From Variovorax dokdonensis (GTDB lineage Bacteria > Pseudomonadota > Gammaproteobacteria > Burkholderiales > Burkholderiaceae_C): a stretch of 64,000 nucleotides of DNA. The stretch spans positions 248,001-312,000 of the forward strand of contig NZ_JASZYV010000003.1 in the NCBI RefSeq assembly GCF_030316895.1, in the 5' to 3' direction. Under the pieces are notes generated by a model. That model was not told the DNA's origin. It did not search any database and worked only from the letters and a program-made list of their open reading frames with translations. Of the stretch, positions 52,912 to 61,832 are shown in pieces; position 1 is the stretch's first letter; every line of letters begins with the position of its first letter. The translations under genes were made by a program, and so were the position numbers.

Positions 52912-53447
52912 GCGACGAAGACAACAACTCCGCCGGCAACCGCCGTCCACGCAGCCCGCGCGGCGGCCTCACCAGCACCGGCGCGCGCAAGGCATCGGCC
53001 AAGTCGGCCCGCAGCCGCGCGCGCGAGTTCGCATTGCAAGCGCTCTACCAGCACCTGGTCGGGCGCAACGACGCCGAGTCCATCGACGAATTCACGCGCA
53101 ACCTGTCGGGCTTTCACAAGGCCGATTCCGCGCACTACGACGCGCTGCTGCACGGCTGCATCGGGCAGGCCGTCGAGATGGATGCGCTGATCGTCCCCCT
53201 GCTCGACCGCAAGCTGGCCGAGATCTCGCCCATCGAGCATGGCGTGATGTGGATCGGCGTCTACGAGTTCATGCATTGCGCGGACGTGCCTTGGCGCGTG
53301 GTGCTCAACGAGTGCATCGAACTGGCCAAGGAGTTCGGTGGCACCGACGGCCACAAGTACGTCAATGCCGTGCTCAACGGCCTGGCGCCTACCTTGCGGG
53401 CGGTCGAGGTCGAAGCAGACCGCGCCAGCGGCAAGATCCGCTCCTGA
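52908..53447 (+). CDS. nusB: Transcription antitermination protein NusB
   Basis: The 179-residue protein has the NusB fold after an Arg/Gly-rich N-terminal tail of about 35 residues ([20 protein letters not shown]): [68 protein letters not shown]. It acts with NusE and boxA in rRNA antitermination. The TGATG overlap links it to the aminotransferase gene. The basic tail is typical of the Comamonadaceae versions. Confidence 0.94.
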   Translation: MSDEDNNSAGNRRPRSPRGGLTSTGARKASAKSARSRAREFALQALYQHLVGRNDAESIDEFTRNLSGFHKADSAHYDALLHGCIGQAVEMDALIVPLLDRKLAEISPIEHGVMWIGVYEFMHCADVPWRVVLNECIELAKEFGGTDGHKYVNAVLNGLAPTLRAVEVEADRASGKIRS

Positions 53448-54643
53448 TGCCCAACGCCAAGCCCATGAAGATTTCTTCGCGCGCTGAACGCATCGAGCCT
53501 TTCTACGTGATGGAGGTCGCCAAGGCGGCCACCCAACTGGCAAAGGAAGTGGCCAGCAGCGACCGGCCGATGATCTTCCTGAACATCGGCGAGCCCGACT
53601 TCACCGCCCCACCGCTGGTGCGCGAGGCGGCGGAACGCGCCATTCGCGACGGCTCGACCCAGTACACCCCCGCATGTGGCCTCGATGCCCTTCGCGAACG
53701 CATCAGCGGCTGGTATGCCGAGCGCTTCGGCGTTCAGGTGCCGGCGCGGCGCATCGTCGTCACCGCCGGTGCCTCGGCGGCACTGCAACTGGCCTGCCTG
53801 GCGCTGATCGAGCGCGGCGACCAGATCCTCATGCCCGACCCGAGCTACCCCTGCAACCGGCATTTCGTCAGCGCTGCCGAGGGCGAGGCCGTGCTGCTGC
53901 CGACCACCGAGGCCGAGCGCTTCCAGCTCAGTGCGGACAAGGTGGAGGCCGCCTGGGGCGACAAGACGCGCGGCGTTCTGCTGGCGTCGCCCTCCAATCC
54001 CACCGGCACGTCGATTGCGCCCGACGAGCTGCGGCGCATTCACGAGTTCGTGCGCGCCAAGGATGGCATCACGCTGATCGACGAGATCTACCTGGGACTG
54101 TCCTACGAAGACGCGTTCAGCCAGACCGCGCTGGCCATCGACGACCAGGTCATCAGCATCAACAGCTTCTCCAAGTACTTCAACATGACCGGCTGGCGCC
54201 TGGGCTGGCTGGTGGTGCCCGAAGCGCTGGTGCCGGTGGTGGAGCGCCTGGCCCAGAACCTCTTCATCTGCGCGAGCACCGTCTCGCAATACGCCGCCCT
54301 GGCCTGCTTCGAGCGTGAAAGCATTGCCGAGTACGAACGCCGGCGCGGCGAGTTCAAGGCACGGCGCGACTGGTTCATTCCACAACTCGAGGCCGCCGGC
54401 CTTCCTGTGCCGGTCGTGCCCGACGGCGCGTTCTACGCCTGGGCGGATTGCACCGCGCTGTCGCGGCAGTTGGGTGTGGACGGCAGCTGGGACTTCGCCT
54501 TCGAACTCATGAAGCGGGCCCACATCGCCATCACGCCGGGCCGCGACTTCGGCTCTGCAGACACCCGCCGCTTCGTGCGCTTTTCGACCGCCAGCGCCAT
54601 GGGCCATCTGCAAGAGGCCGTCGAGCGCCTGCGGGCGCTCTAG
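53447..54643 (+). CDS. Class I/II pyridoxal-phosphate aminotransferase
   Basis: The 398-residue protein is a fold type I aminotransferase: LNIGEPDFTAPP, QYTPACGLDALRERIS, VTAGASAALQLACLAL, PSNPTGTSI and the PLP Lys in SFSKYFNMTGWRLGW. It fits the group annotated as aspartate/alanine or unspecified aminotransferases, whose substrates cannot be read from the motifs. The start overlaps the nusB stop. A later ATG at 53465 is possible. An acyl-CoA thioesterase follows. Confidence 0.88.
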   Translation: MPNAKPMKISSRAERIEPFYVMEVAKAATQLAKEVASSDRPMIFLNIGEPDFTAPPLVREAAERAIRDGSTQYTPACGLDALRERISGWYAERFGVQVPARRIVVTAGASAALQLACLALIERGDQILMPDPSYPCNRHFVSAAEGEAVLLPTTEAERFQLSADKVEAAWGDKTRGVLLASPSNPTGTSIAPDELRRIHEFVRAKDGITLIDEIYLGLSYEDAFSQTALAIDDQVISINSFSKYFNMTGWRLGWLVVPEALVPVVERLAQNLFICASTVSQYAALACFERESIAEYERRRGEFKARRDWFIPQLEAAGLPVPVVPDGAFYAWADCTALSRQLGVDGSWDFAFELMKRAHIAITPGRDFGSADTRRFVRFSTASAMGHLQEAVERLRAL

Positions 54644-54657
54644 TGCCTGACGGATCC

Positions 54658-55140
54658 ATGGGTTTCACGCATCCGATCCGCGTCTACTGGGAAGACACCG
54701 ATGCGGGCGGCATCGTCTTCTATGCCAACTACCTGAAGTTCATGGAGCGCGCCCGCACCGAATGGCTGCGCTCCCTGGGCATCGAGCAACAAAGGCTTCG
54801 AGAAGAAACGGGCGGTATCTTCGTCGTGAGCGAGACGCGGCTGAAGTACCATCGCCCGGCCCGACTCGATGACCAACTGCTGGTCAGTGCACACCTACAG
54901 GAAGCCGGCAGCGCCTCGTTGATAATCTTCCAGCGCGTGCTGCTGGCCCATGCAGCCGGCAACCAGCGCGAACCATCGAATCAAGCCACTGCGGCACACG
55001 CCTTGCTCTGTGAAGGCAGCATCCGCATCGGCTGGGTGCAGGCAAGCACGCTGCGGCCGGCAAGACTGCCAGCCTCTGTCGCCCAAGCCTTCTCGCACCT
55101 GTTACCGAGCACGTCTCCCATCCGGGCCACTCAACCGTGA
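54658..55140 (+). CDS. ybgC: YbgC-type acyl-CoA thioesterase
   Basis: The 160-residue protein has a hot-dog fold with the catalytic Asp in YWEDTDAGGIVFYANYLKFMERARTEWL. In Proteobacteria ybgC precedes tolQRA, as here. It hydrolyses short-chain acyl-CoA or acyl-ACP linked to phospholipid metabolism. The ATG at 54658 is used; a GTG at 54643 overlaps the upstream stop and could be the start. A C-terminal extension of about 30 residues is not seen in E. coli YbgC. Confidence 0.92.
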   Translation: MGFTHPIRVYWEDTDAGGIVFYANYLKFMERARTEWLRSLGIEQQRLREETGGIFVVSETRLKYHRPARLDDQLLVSAHLQEAGSASLIIFQRVLLAHAAGNQREPSNQATAAHALLCEGSIRIGWVQASTLRPARLPASVAQAFSHLLPSTSPIRATQP

Positions 55141-55144
55141 AGCC

Positions 55145-55828
55145 ATGAATCAAGACTTCTCCATCGTCACACTCATCCTCCACGCCAGCTTCGTGGTTCA
55201 GTTGGTGATGGCTCTGCTGCTGTGCGTTTCCATCGCCAGCTGGGCAGCCATCATCCGCAAGTACTTCGCGCTCAAGCGCACACGCGCGCTCAATGAAGAC
55301 TTCGAACGCGAGTTCTGGTCGGGCACCAGCCTGAACGAGCTTTTCTCGTCGGCCGCGCAGAACGCCAAGTTCGCCGGACCGATGGAACGCATCTTCGCCA
55401 GCGGTATGCGCGAATATCACAAGCTGCGCGAGCGGCAGATCGGCGACGCCACCACCCTGATGGACGGCGCCCGCCGCGCCATGCGCGCCAGCTTCCAGCG
55501 CGAGCTCGACGCCATCGAATCCAACCTGTCGTTCCTGGCGACCGTCGGCTCGGTCTCGCCCTACGTCGGCCTGTTCGGCACGGTGTGGGGGATCATGCAT
55601 GCCTTCACCGGCCTGTCGAGCATGACCCAGGTCACGCTGGCCACCGTGGCGCCCGGCATCGCCGAAGCGCTGGTGGCCACGGCCATCGGCCTGTTTGCCG
55701 CCATTCCCGCAGTGGTGGCCTACAACCGCTTCGCTCGCGAGATCGACAAGATCGCGATCGCGCTGGAGACCTTCATCGAAGAATTCAGCAACATCATGCA
55801 ACGCAACCTGTCGGCGACCCAGCGCTGA
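55145..55828 (+). CDS. tolQ: Tol-Pal system protein TolQ
   Basis: The 227-residue inner-membrane protein has three membrane helices: LILHASFVVQLVMALLLCVS near the N-terminus, and NLSFLATVGSVSPYVGLFGT and APGIAEALVATAIGLFAAIPAV further on. It forms the proton-driven motor with TolR (MotA/ExbB family). The gene starts 4 bases after ybgC. The Thr and Glu residues of the second and third helix that line the proton channel (VGLFGTVW, GIAEALVATAIG) are present. Confidence 0.96.
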   Translation: MNQDFSIVTLILHASFVVQLVMALLLCVSIASWAAIIRKYFALKRTRALNEDFEREFWSGTSLNELFSSAAQNAKFAGPMERIFASGMREYHKLRERQIGDATTLMDGARRAMRASFQRELDAIESNLSFLATVGSVSPYVGLFGTVWGIMHAFTGLSSMTQVTLATVAPGIAEALVATAIGLFAAIPAVVAYNRFAREIDKIAIALETFIEEFSNIMQRNLSATQR

Positions 55829-55870
55829 GCGCGCGCCGACCCGAACGCAAAGACCCGAGGAACGCCCGAC

Positions 55871-56311
55871 ATGCCCGCCGTCAGTTCCCGCGGCCGCGGC
55901 CGCCGCACCATCAACGAGATCAACATGGTGCCCTTCATCGACGTGATGCTGGTGCTGTTGATCATCTTCATGGTGACCGCGCCGCTGATCGCGCCCAGCG
56001 AGATCAAGCTGCCCAGCGTCGACCGCGCCAGCCAGCGCGAGGACAAGCCGATCGAGATCGTCATCCGCAGCGAATCAGAGATCCGCATCAAAAAGGACGC
56101 ATCGAGCGGCACCGGCTTCACTTCCATCCCCTTCACCCAGATCGGCGCCGCCGCTCGCGAGGCTCAGGGTGGCGACGAGACGCGCCCCGTGGTGCTCTCG
56201 GCCGACAAGGACGTGAAGTACGACACCGTCGTGCAGGCGATGAACCAACTCAAGCGAAGCGGAATCGAACGCGTCGGACTGTCCGTGCAGACCACGGGCA
56301 CAACCAAGTAA
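55871..56311 (+). CDS. tolR: Tol-Pal system protein TolR
   Basis: The 146-residue protein has a short cytoplasmic N-terminus rich in Arg/Gly, one membrane helix (MVPFIDVMLVLLIIFMVTAP) with the conserved proton-carrying Asp (FIDVML), and a periplasmic domain (IKLPSVDRAS, KDVKYDTVVQAMNQLKRSGIERVGLSV) of the ExbD/TolR type. It couples the proton gradient to TolA. tolA follows after 15 bases. Confidence 0.96.
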   Translation: MPAVSSRGRGRRTINEINMVPFIDVMLVLLIIFMVTAPLIAPSEIKLPSVDRASQREDKPIEIVIRSESEIRIKKDASSGTGFTSIPFTQIGAAAREAQGGDETRPVVLSADKDVKYDTVVQAMNQLKRSGIERVGLSVQTTGTTK

Positions 56312-56326
56312 GCCGCGCATTCGCCC

Positions 56327-57400
56327 ATGTCACTTGCCGCCGACCGCCCCGAATTCGCCCCCCCGCCACAGCGAGGGACGACACGCGCGCTCATCCTGGC
56401 GCTCATCGCCCACGCGCTGCTGATCGCCGCGCTCACCTGGGGCGTGCGCTGGAAGCGCGATAGCGAAAACGCCGCGGTCGAGGCCGAACTGTGGTCGAGC
56501 ACTGTGCAGCGAGCCGCACCGCGCGCTGTCTCGCCGCCCACACCGCCCACGCCTCCGGTCCCACCGACACCGGCACCACCACCGGCGCCGGAGCCGCCCC
56601 CACCGCCTCCACCACCCCCCGCACCCGCGCCCACGCCGCCGGCACCACCGCCACCGGCCCCGGCCCCCGCCCCCGCTCCTGCACCTGACATCGCCTTGCA
56701 GGAGGAAAAGCGCCGGCAGGCCGAGCTCAAGCGCCAGCAGGAATACGAAGACCAGAAGCGACGCGCCCAGGAGGAATACCAAAAGCGCATCGCCGAGGAA
56801 AAGCGCGTGGCCGAACAGAAGAAGGCCGAACAGAAAAAACTCGAAGAGCAAAAGCGCGTCGAGGAACAGAAGCTCGCCGAGCAGAAGAAGCTCGAGGAGC
56901 AGAAAAAGGCCGAACAACAAAAGCTGGCCGAGCAAAAGAAGCTCGAAGAGCAGAAGAAAGCCGAGCAGCAGAAGCTGGCCGAACAGAAGAAAAAGGAAGA
57001 AGCCGCCAAGCAGGCTGCTGCCCAGGCCGCCAAGGACCGCGCCGATCAGCTCAAGCGCCTGCAGGCGATGGCCGGCACCGGCAGCGAGAGTTCGACCGGC
57101 CAGGCGGCCCGAAGCTCGGGCCCGTCCGGCAGCTACGGTGCGCGCATCGCGTCGGCCGTGCGGCCGAACATCACTTATCCCGATGCCGACACGGTGCGCG
57201 GCAATCCGGCCACCGAGTTCGATGTGAAGCTCGCGCCAGACGGCACCATCGTCGACATCAAGATGGTGCGCTCCAGCGGCGTGCCCGGCTGGGACCAAGC
57301 CGCCGAGCGCGGCCTGCGCAAGACCGACAAGCTGCCTCGCGATACCGACGGGCGCGTTCCGCCCGCAATGCGCATCGCGCTGCGTCCGAAGGACAACTGA
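56327..57400 (+). CDS. tolA: Tol-Pal system protein TolA
   Basis: The 357-residue protein has an N-terminal anchor (ALILALIAHALLIAALTWGV, about 21-40). A Pro/Ala-rich stretch (about 65-120) and a long Lys/Glu/Gln coiled coil (about 120-240) follow. The coiled coil contains tandem 17-residue repeats (LAEQKKLEEQKKAEQQK). The C-terminal TolA_C domain (SYGARIASAVRPNITYPDADT, VKLAPDGTIVDIKMVRSSG, WDQAAERGLRKTDKLP) contacts TolB and Pal. The usual tolB-pal genes do not follow; dnaE comes from the other direction after 46 bases. Confidence 0.95.
   Translation: MSLAADRPEFAPPPQRGTTRALILALIAHALLIAALTWGVRWKRDSENAAVEAELWSSTVQRAAPRAVSPPTPPTPPVPPTPAPPPAPEPPPPPPPPPAPAPTPPAPPPPAPAPAPAPAPDIALQEEKRRQAELKRQQEYEDQKRRAQEEYQKRIAEEKRVAEQKKAEQKKLEEQKRVEEQKLAEQKKLEEQKKAEQQKLAEQKKLEEQKKAEQQKLAEQKKKEEAAKQAAAQAAKDRADQLKRLQAMAGTGSESSTGQAARSSGPSGSYGARIASAVRPNITYPDADTVRGNPATEFDVKLAPDGTIVDIKMVRSSGVPGWDQAAERGLRKTDKLPRDTDGRVPPAMRIALRPKDN
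56873..56989 (+). repeat. Tandem 51-base repeat inside tolA
   Basis: Two full copies (56873-56923 and 56924-56974) encode identical 17-residue units LAEQKKLEEQKKAEQQK, and a partial third copy (LAEQK, to 56989) continues. DNA copies differ mainly at third positions, so the amino-acid repeat is under selection or the duplication is not recent. The repeat lengthens the periplasm-spanning coiled coil. Confidence 0.9.
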
Positions 57401-57446
57401 AGACGCCCGACGCCCGGCGGCATGCAGCGCCGCCCGGACGTCTCAG

Positions 57447-60400
57447 CTATTCGTAGACGACGGTCGCATTGCCGGACTCGGCTTGCGCAGTCCAGCTCGC
57501 CAGCGCGGCGTCGGTCGGGAAGAAGCGCGCCGCCTCCCCCAATTGCAGCTCGACCTGGGCACCGGCGCGCTGGAGTGCCAGTCGCACCGCCATGCCGTGC
57601 CGCAGCTCGCCATGCTCGCTCGTTTCCAGCTGTGGCGGGAACTCGCGCGCCAGCCGTGCGATGTCGGGCGCATGGCCGTTCACCGCCACGCGCAGGTATT
57701 TGCCAAAGCGGCAGCGCGCCTGCGCGAGGTCCCAGACCTGCTGGACCACGAAGCGCGCCTCGAAGCCTCCGCGGCCCGGCTGGAGCCTGCCGCTGACAAC
57801 GACGAGTTCGTCATCCTTGAGCGCATTGCGGTTAGCGTTGAGCAAGGCTTCGTCCACGGTCGCCTCGATGGCGCCGGACTTGTCGTCCAGCTTGAGGATG
57901 CCCACCCGCCCGCGCATGCCATTGATGACGCGCAGTTCGCCGACGATGCCCGCGATCATCTGCGGATCCCGGGTGTCGATCAGATCGTCGATCTGTCGCT
58001 TGCAGAAGCGCCGGACCTCGTGCGATACCTCGTCGAACAGGTGGCCGGACAGGAAGAAGCCGATGGCCGTCTTCTCGTGCGTGAGGCGCTCGCGCACGCC
58101 CCACGGCGTGGCATCGACGAGTTCCGGCTCCACGCTGGCCGAGCCGTGCTCGCCGTCGCCGAAGATGTCCACCTGTGCGGCGTTGGCCGCGGTGGCATTG
58201 GCGAACTCGAAGGCGCGGTCGAGCGACGCCACCAATGAAGCCCGGTTCTGCTGCAGGTTGTCGAAGGCGCCCGCCTTGATCAGCGCCTCGACGGTGCGCT
58301 TGTTGATGCGCTGGCGGTCCACCCGCACGCAGAAGTCGTAGAGGCTCTTGAAGGGGCCACCTTCCTCGCGCGCCTTGACCACCGCCTCGATGGCCAGTTG
58401 GCCCGTGCCCTTGACGGCGCCGAGCCCGTAACGGATCACCTTGTCGCTCACTGGCTCGAAGCGATAGTTGCCGCGGTTCACGTCCGGCATCTCGAAGGTC
58501 ATGCCGAAGTTCTTGGTCGCGTCTTCGAACAACACCTTGAGCTTGTCGGTGTTGTCCATTTCCACCGTCATGTTGGCGCAGTAGAACTCGGCCGTGTAAT
58601 GGACCTTCAGCCACCCGGTGTGATAGGCCAGCAGTGAGTAGGCCGCGGCGTGCGACTTGTTGAAGCCATAGCCGGCAAACTTCTCCATCAGGTCGAAGAT
58701 CTCGTCGGCCTTTTCCTGCGGGATGTTGTGGGTGGCCAGCGCACCGGCGCGGAACTTCGTGCGGTGCTCGGCCATTTCCTCGGCCTTCTTCTTGCCCATC
58801 GCGCGGCGCAGCAGGTCGGCGCCGCCGAGCGAATAGCCGCCCAGGATCTGCGCCGTCTGCATCACCTGCTCCTGGTAGACCATGATCCCGTAGGTCTCGC
58901 TGAGCATGTTGGCCACGGCCGGGTGCGGATACTCCACCTGCTCGCGGCCATGCTTGCGGGCCACGAAGCTGGGAATCAGGTCCATCGGGCCCGGGCGGTA
59001 CAGCGCGTTCAGGGCGATCAGGTCTTCCAGGCGCGTGGGCCGCGCGTCTTTCAGCATGCCTTGCATGCCGCGCGATTCGAACTGGAACACGGCTTCGGTC
59101 TTGCCGTCGGCAAACAGGCGGTAGGTGGCGGCGTCGTCCAGCGCGATGTTCTCGTAGGCGAAGCCCTCCTGCCCCTTGTGCCGCTTCATGATGAACTCGC
59201 GGGCGATCTCCAGGATCGTCAGCGTGGCCAGGCCCAGAAAGTCGAACTTCACAAGACCGATGGCCTCGACGTCGTCCTTGTCGTACTGGCTCACCGCCGA
59301 ATCGCTGCCCGGCTGCTGATAGAGCGGGCAGAAGTCGGTGAGCTTGCCCGGCGCGATCAGCACCCCGCCGGCGTGCATGCCGATGTTGCGCGTCATGCCC
59401 TCGAGCTTCTGCGCCATCTCGACCACCGTGCGCACCTCTTCCTCGCGCTCGATGCGTGCGGCCAGCATCGGCTCGGCGGCGATGGCGTACTTTTCCTTGT
59501 CGTCGTCCTTCAGGTCGGGCGGCGGATACTGCAGCGTGACCGGCTTGCCCGGCTTGTTGGGAATGAGCTTGCTGATGCCGTCGCAGAAGTTGTAGCTCAT
59601 GTCCATCACGCGGCCGACGTCGCGGATGGCGGCGCGCGCAGCCATGGTGCCGAAGGTGGCGATCTGGCTGACCGCATTGCGGCCGTACTTGTCCTTGACG
59701 TAGTCGATCACGCGGTCGCGGTTGCCCTGGCAGAAGTCGATGTCGAAGTCAGGCATCGACACGCGCTCCGGATTCAGGAAGCGCTCGAACAGCAGGTTGT
59801 ATTGCAGCGGATCGAGGTCGGTGATCTTCATCGCGTAGGCCACCAGCGAACCGGCACCGGAACCCCGGCCCGGCCCCACCGGGCAGCCGTTGTTCTTGGC
59901 CCACTGGATGAAGTCGCCCACGATCAGGAAGTAGCCCGGAAAGCCCATCTTCAGGATGGTGCCGATCTCGAATTCCAGCCGCTCGACGTAGCGCGGCCGC
60001 TCGGCATCGCGCCTGGCGACGTCCGGGTACAGGTGGGCCAGGCGTTCTTCCAGGCCCTCGAACGAGGCGAAGCGGAAGTACTCGTCGATCGGCATGCCGT
60101 TGGGCGTCGGAAAGTCCGGCAACTGCGGCTTGCCCAGCACCAGCGTCAAGCTGCAGCGCTTGGCGATCTCCAGGGTGTTGGCCACCGCGCTCGGCACGTC
60201 GGCAAAGAGGGCCTCCATCTGCGACGAGCTCCTGAAATACTGCTCGGCGGTGAAACGGCGGACACGGCGCTGGTTGCCCAGGATCTCGCCTTCGGCAATG
60301 CAAACGCGCGCCTCGTGCGCCTCGAAGTCCTCGGGCGTGGCGAACTGAACCGGGTGCGTGGCCACCACCGGCATCGACAGGCGGGCGGCCAGTTGCACCG

Positions 60401-60959
60401 CTGCCACCACGTGCGGTTCGTCGTCCGGGCGGCCGGCGCGCTGCAGCTCGATGTAGAAGCGGTGCGTGAAGATGCCGGCGAGCTCCAGCGCAATCTCGGC
60501 GGCGCGTTCCTGCCCGTGCGCGCCGCCGGCGAGCAGCGGGTGGCCCAGCGGCCCGTACTGCGCACCCGAAAGCGCGATCAGGCCGGCATTGAGTTCGCGC
60601 AGCCAATCCAGCTTGCACACGGCCTGCGATTGACCGCGTCCGACGTTCTGGGTCCAGGCCCGGGCCAGGAGCTCCGACAGGTTCAGATAGCCCTGCTTGT
60701 CCTGCACCAGCAGCAGCATGCGGGTGTAGGCGCCCGGGTCCTTGCCCATGCCTTCGAGAAAGATCTCGCAGCCCAGCACCGGCTTGATGCCTTTGCCCCG
60801 CGCTTCCTTGTAGAACTTGATGCCGCCGAACAGGTTGTTGAGGTCCGTGATGGCCAGGGCCGGCTGGCCATCGCCGGCGGCCGCCTTGACGACCTCATCG
60901 ATTCGGTTGGTGCCGTCGACGACGGAAAACTCGGTGTGCAGGCGCAGGTGAACAAACAT
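57447..60959 (-). CDS. dnaE: DNA polymerase III subunit alpha
   Basis: The 1170-residue protein is the replicative polymerase. The N-terminal PHP domain is seen at FVHLRLHTEFSVVDGTN (H-x-H) and ALAITDLNNLFGGIKFYKEA; the polymerase core contains the catalytic aspartates in MPDFDIDFCQGNRDRV; GRGSGAGSLVAYAM and the KKAEEMAEHRTKF region are also typical. The OB fold and C-terminal tau-binding region follow (GVRERLTHEKTAIGFFLSGHL). Length agrees with E. coli DnaE (1160). The stop lies 46 bases from tolA, convergent. ATG 60959. Confidence 0.97.
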   Translation of the reverse strand: MFVHLRLHTEFSVVDGTNRIDEVVKAAAGDGQPALAITDLNNLFGGIKFYKEARGKGIKPVLGCEIFLEGMGKDPGAYTRMLLLVQDKQGYLNLSELLARAWTQNVGRGQSQAVCKLDWLRELNAGLIALSGAQYGPLGHPLLAGGAHGQERAAEIALELAGIFTHRFYIELQRAGRPDDEPHVVAAVQLAARLSMPVVATHPVQFATPEDFEAHEARVCIAEGEILGNQRRVRRFTAEQYFRSSSQMEALFADVPSAVANTLEIAKRCSLTLVLGKPQLPDFPTPNGMPIDEYFRFASFEGLEERLAHLYPDVARRDAERPRYVERLEFEIGTILKMGFPGYFLIVGDFIQWAKNNGCPVGPGRGSGAGSLVAYAMKITDLDPLQYNLLFERFLNPERVSMPDFDIDFCQGNRDRVIDYVKDKYGRNAVSQIATFGTMAARAAIRDVGRVMDMSYNFCDGISKLIPNKPGKPVTLQYPPPDLKDDDKEKYAIAAEPMLAARIEREEEVRTVVEMAQKLEGMTRNIGMHAGGVLIAPGKLTDFCPLYQQPGSDSAVSQYDKDDVEAIGLVKFDFLGLATLTILEIAREFIMKRHKGQEGFAYENIALDDAATYRLFADGKTEAVFQFESRGMQGMLKDARPTRLEDLIALNALYRPGPMDLIPSFVARKHGREQVEYPHPAVANMLSETYGIMVYQEQVMQTAQILGGYSLGGADLLRRAMGKKKAEEMAEHRTKFRAGALATHNIPQEKADEIFDLMEKFAGYGFNKSHAAAYSLLAYHTGWLKVHYTAEFYCANMTVEMDNTDKLKVLFEDATKNFGMTFEMPDVNRGNYRFEPVSDKVIRYGLGAVKGTGQLAIEAVVKAREEGGPFKSLYDFCVRVDRQRINKRTVEALIKAGAFDNLQQNRASLVASLDRAFEFANATAANAAQVDIFGDGEHGSASVEPELVDATPWGVRERLTHEKTAIGFFLSGHLFDEVSHEVRRFCKRQIDDLIDTRDPQMIAGIVGELRVINGMRGRVGILKLDDKSGAIEATVDEALLNANRNALKDDELVVVSGRLQPGRGGFEARFVVQQVWDLAQARCRFGKYLRVAVNGHAPDIARLAREFPPQLETSEHGELRHGMAVRLALQRAGAQVELQLGEAARFFPTDAALASWTAQAESGNATVVYE

Positions 60960-61025
60960 GCCCTGATTGTAGAAAGGCGGCCCATCCCGGATGCTGGAAT
61001 GGCGAGTTTCTAGAATATCGCCCTC

Positions 61026-61832
61026 GTGTCTGAAATCCTCAACATTGCCGCCTACAAGTTCGTCGCCATCGGCGACGGCCCCGCCCTGCGCGATCATCTC
61101 CTGGCGCACGCCCGCACGCTGGAGCTTCGCGGCACGGTGCTGATCTCGCCCGAAGGGATCAACATGTTCCTGGCGGGCACGGCGACCGCCGTCGAAGACT
61201 TCCTGGCCTTGCTCCGCGCCGATGCTCGCTTTTCGGACCTTGTCGCCAAGAAGAGCTGGTCGGCCACGCAGCCGTTCCGGCGCATGCTGGTCAAGTGCAA
61301 GCGCGAAATCATCCGCATGGACCACCCCGCCATCCAGCCCGCTTCGGGCCGTGCGCCGGGGGTCGAGCCGGCCACCCTCAGGCGGTGGCTCGACCAGGGC
61401 CACGACGACGAAGGCAAGCCGGTCGCGCTGCTCGACACCCGCAATGCCTTCGAGGTCGACTACGGCACCTTCGAAGGCGCGATCGACTGGCGCATCAGCA
61501 AGTTCACCGAGTTCCCCAAGGCGGTGGCCGAGCATCGCGAGCAACTGGCCGGCAAGACGGTCGTCAGCTTCTGCACTGGCGGCATCCGCTGCGAGAAGGC
61601 CAACCTGCTGATGCACGAGATGGGTCTGGACAACACCTTGCAGCTCGAAGGCGGCATCCTGCGCTACTTCGAGGAAGTGGGCGGCGCGCACTACCGCGGT
61701 GACTGCTTCGTCTTCGACGGCCGCGAGGCGCTTGCGCCCGACCTGAGCGCGCGGCGGCAGGACGTGAGCGCCCGGGCCCCTGAAGACCCGGACCTGGGCG
61801 TCAAGCGACCTATGGCTGCGCCGGCGTCCTGA
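61026..61832 (+). CDS. trhO: tRNA uridine(34) hydroxylase, rhodanese-like
   Basis: The 268-residue protein starts at a GTG and has the YceA/TrhO N-terminal domain (LNIAAYKFVAI, LRGTVLISPEGINMFLAGT) and a rhodanese domain with the active loop SFCTGGIRCEKANLL (two Cys). In E. coli it makes 5-hydroxyuridine at wobble position 34. The protein is about 80 residues shorter than E. coli TrhO, lacking the Cys-rich C-terminus. A TAGAAT box lies 10 bases before the GTG, so the mRNA may be leaderless or have a very short leader. The 3' end overlaps the convergent pirin gene by 23 bases. Confidence 0.88.
   Translation: MSEILNIAAYKFVAIGDGPALRDHLLAHARTLELRGTVLISPEGINMFLAGTATAVEDFLALLRADARFSDLVAKKSWSATQPFRRMLVKCKREIIRMDHPAIQPASGRAPGVEPATLRRWLDQGHDDEGKPVALLDTRNAFEVDYGTFEGAIDWRISKFTEFPKAVAEHREQLAGKTVVSFCTGGIRCEKANLLMHEMGLDNTLQLEGGILRYFEEVGGAHYRGDCFVFDGREALAPDLSARRQDVSARAPEDPDLGVKRPMAAPAS

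Noticed and set aside
57401..57446. Bidirectional terminator between tolA and dnaE
   Set aside because: GC-rich inverted pieces exist but no T run on either strand supports an intrinsic terminator.
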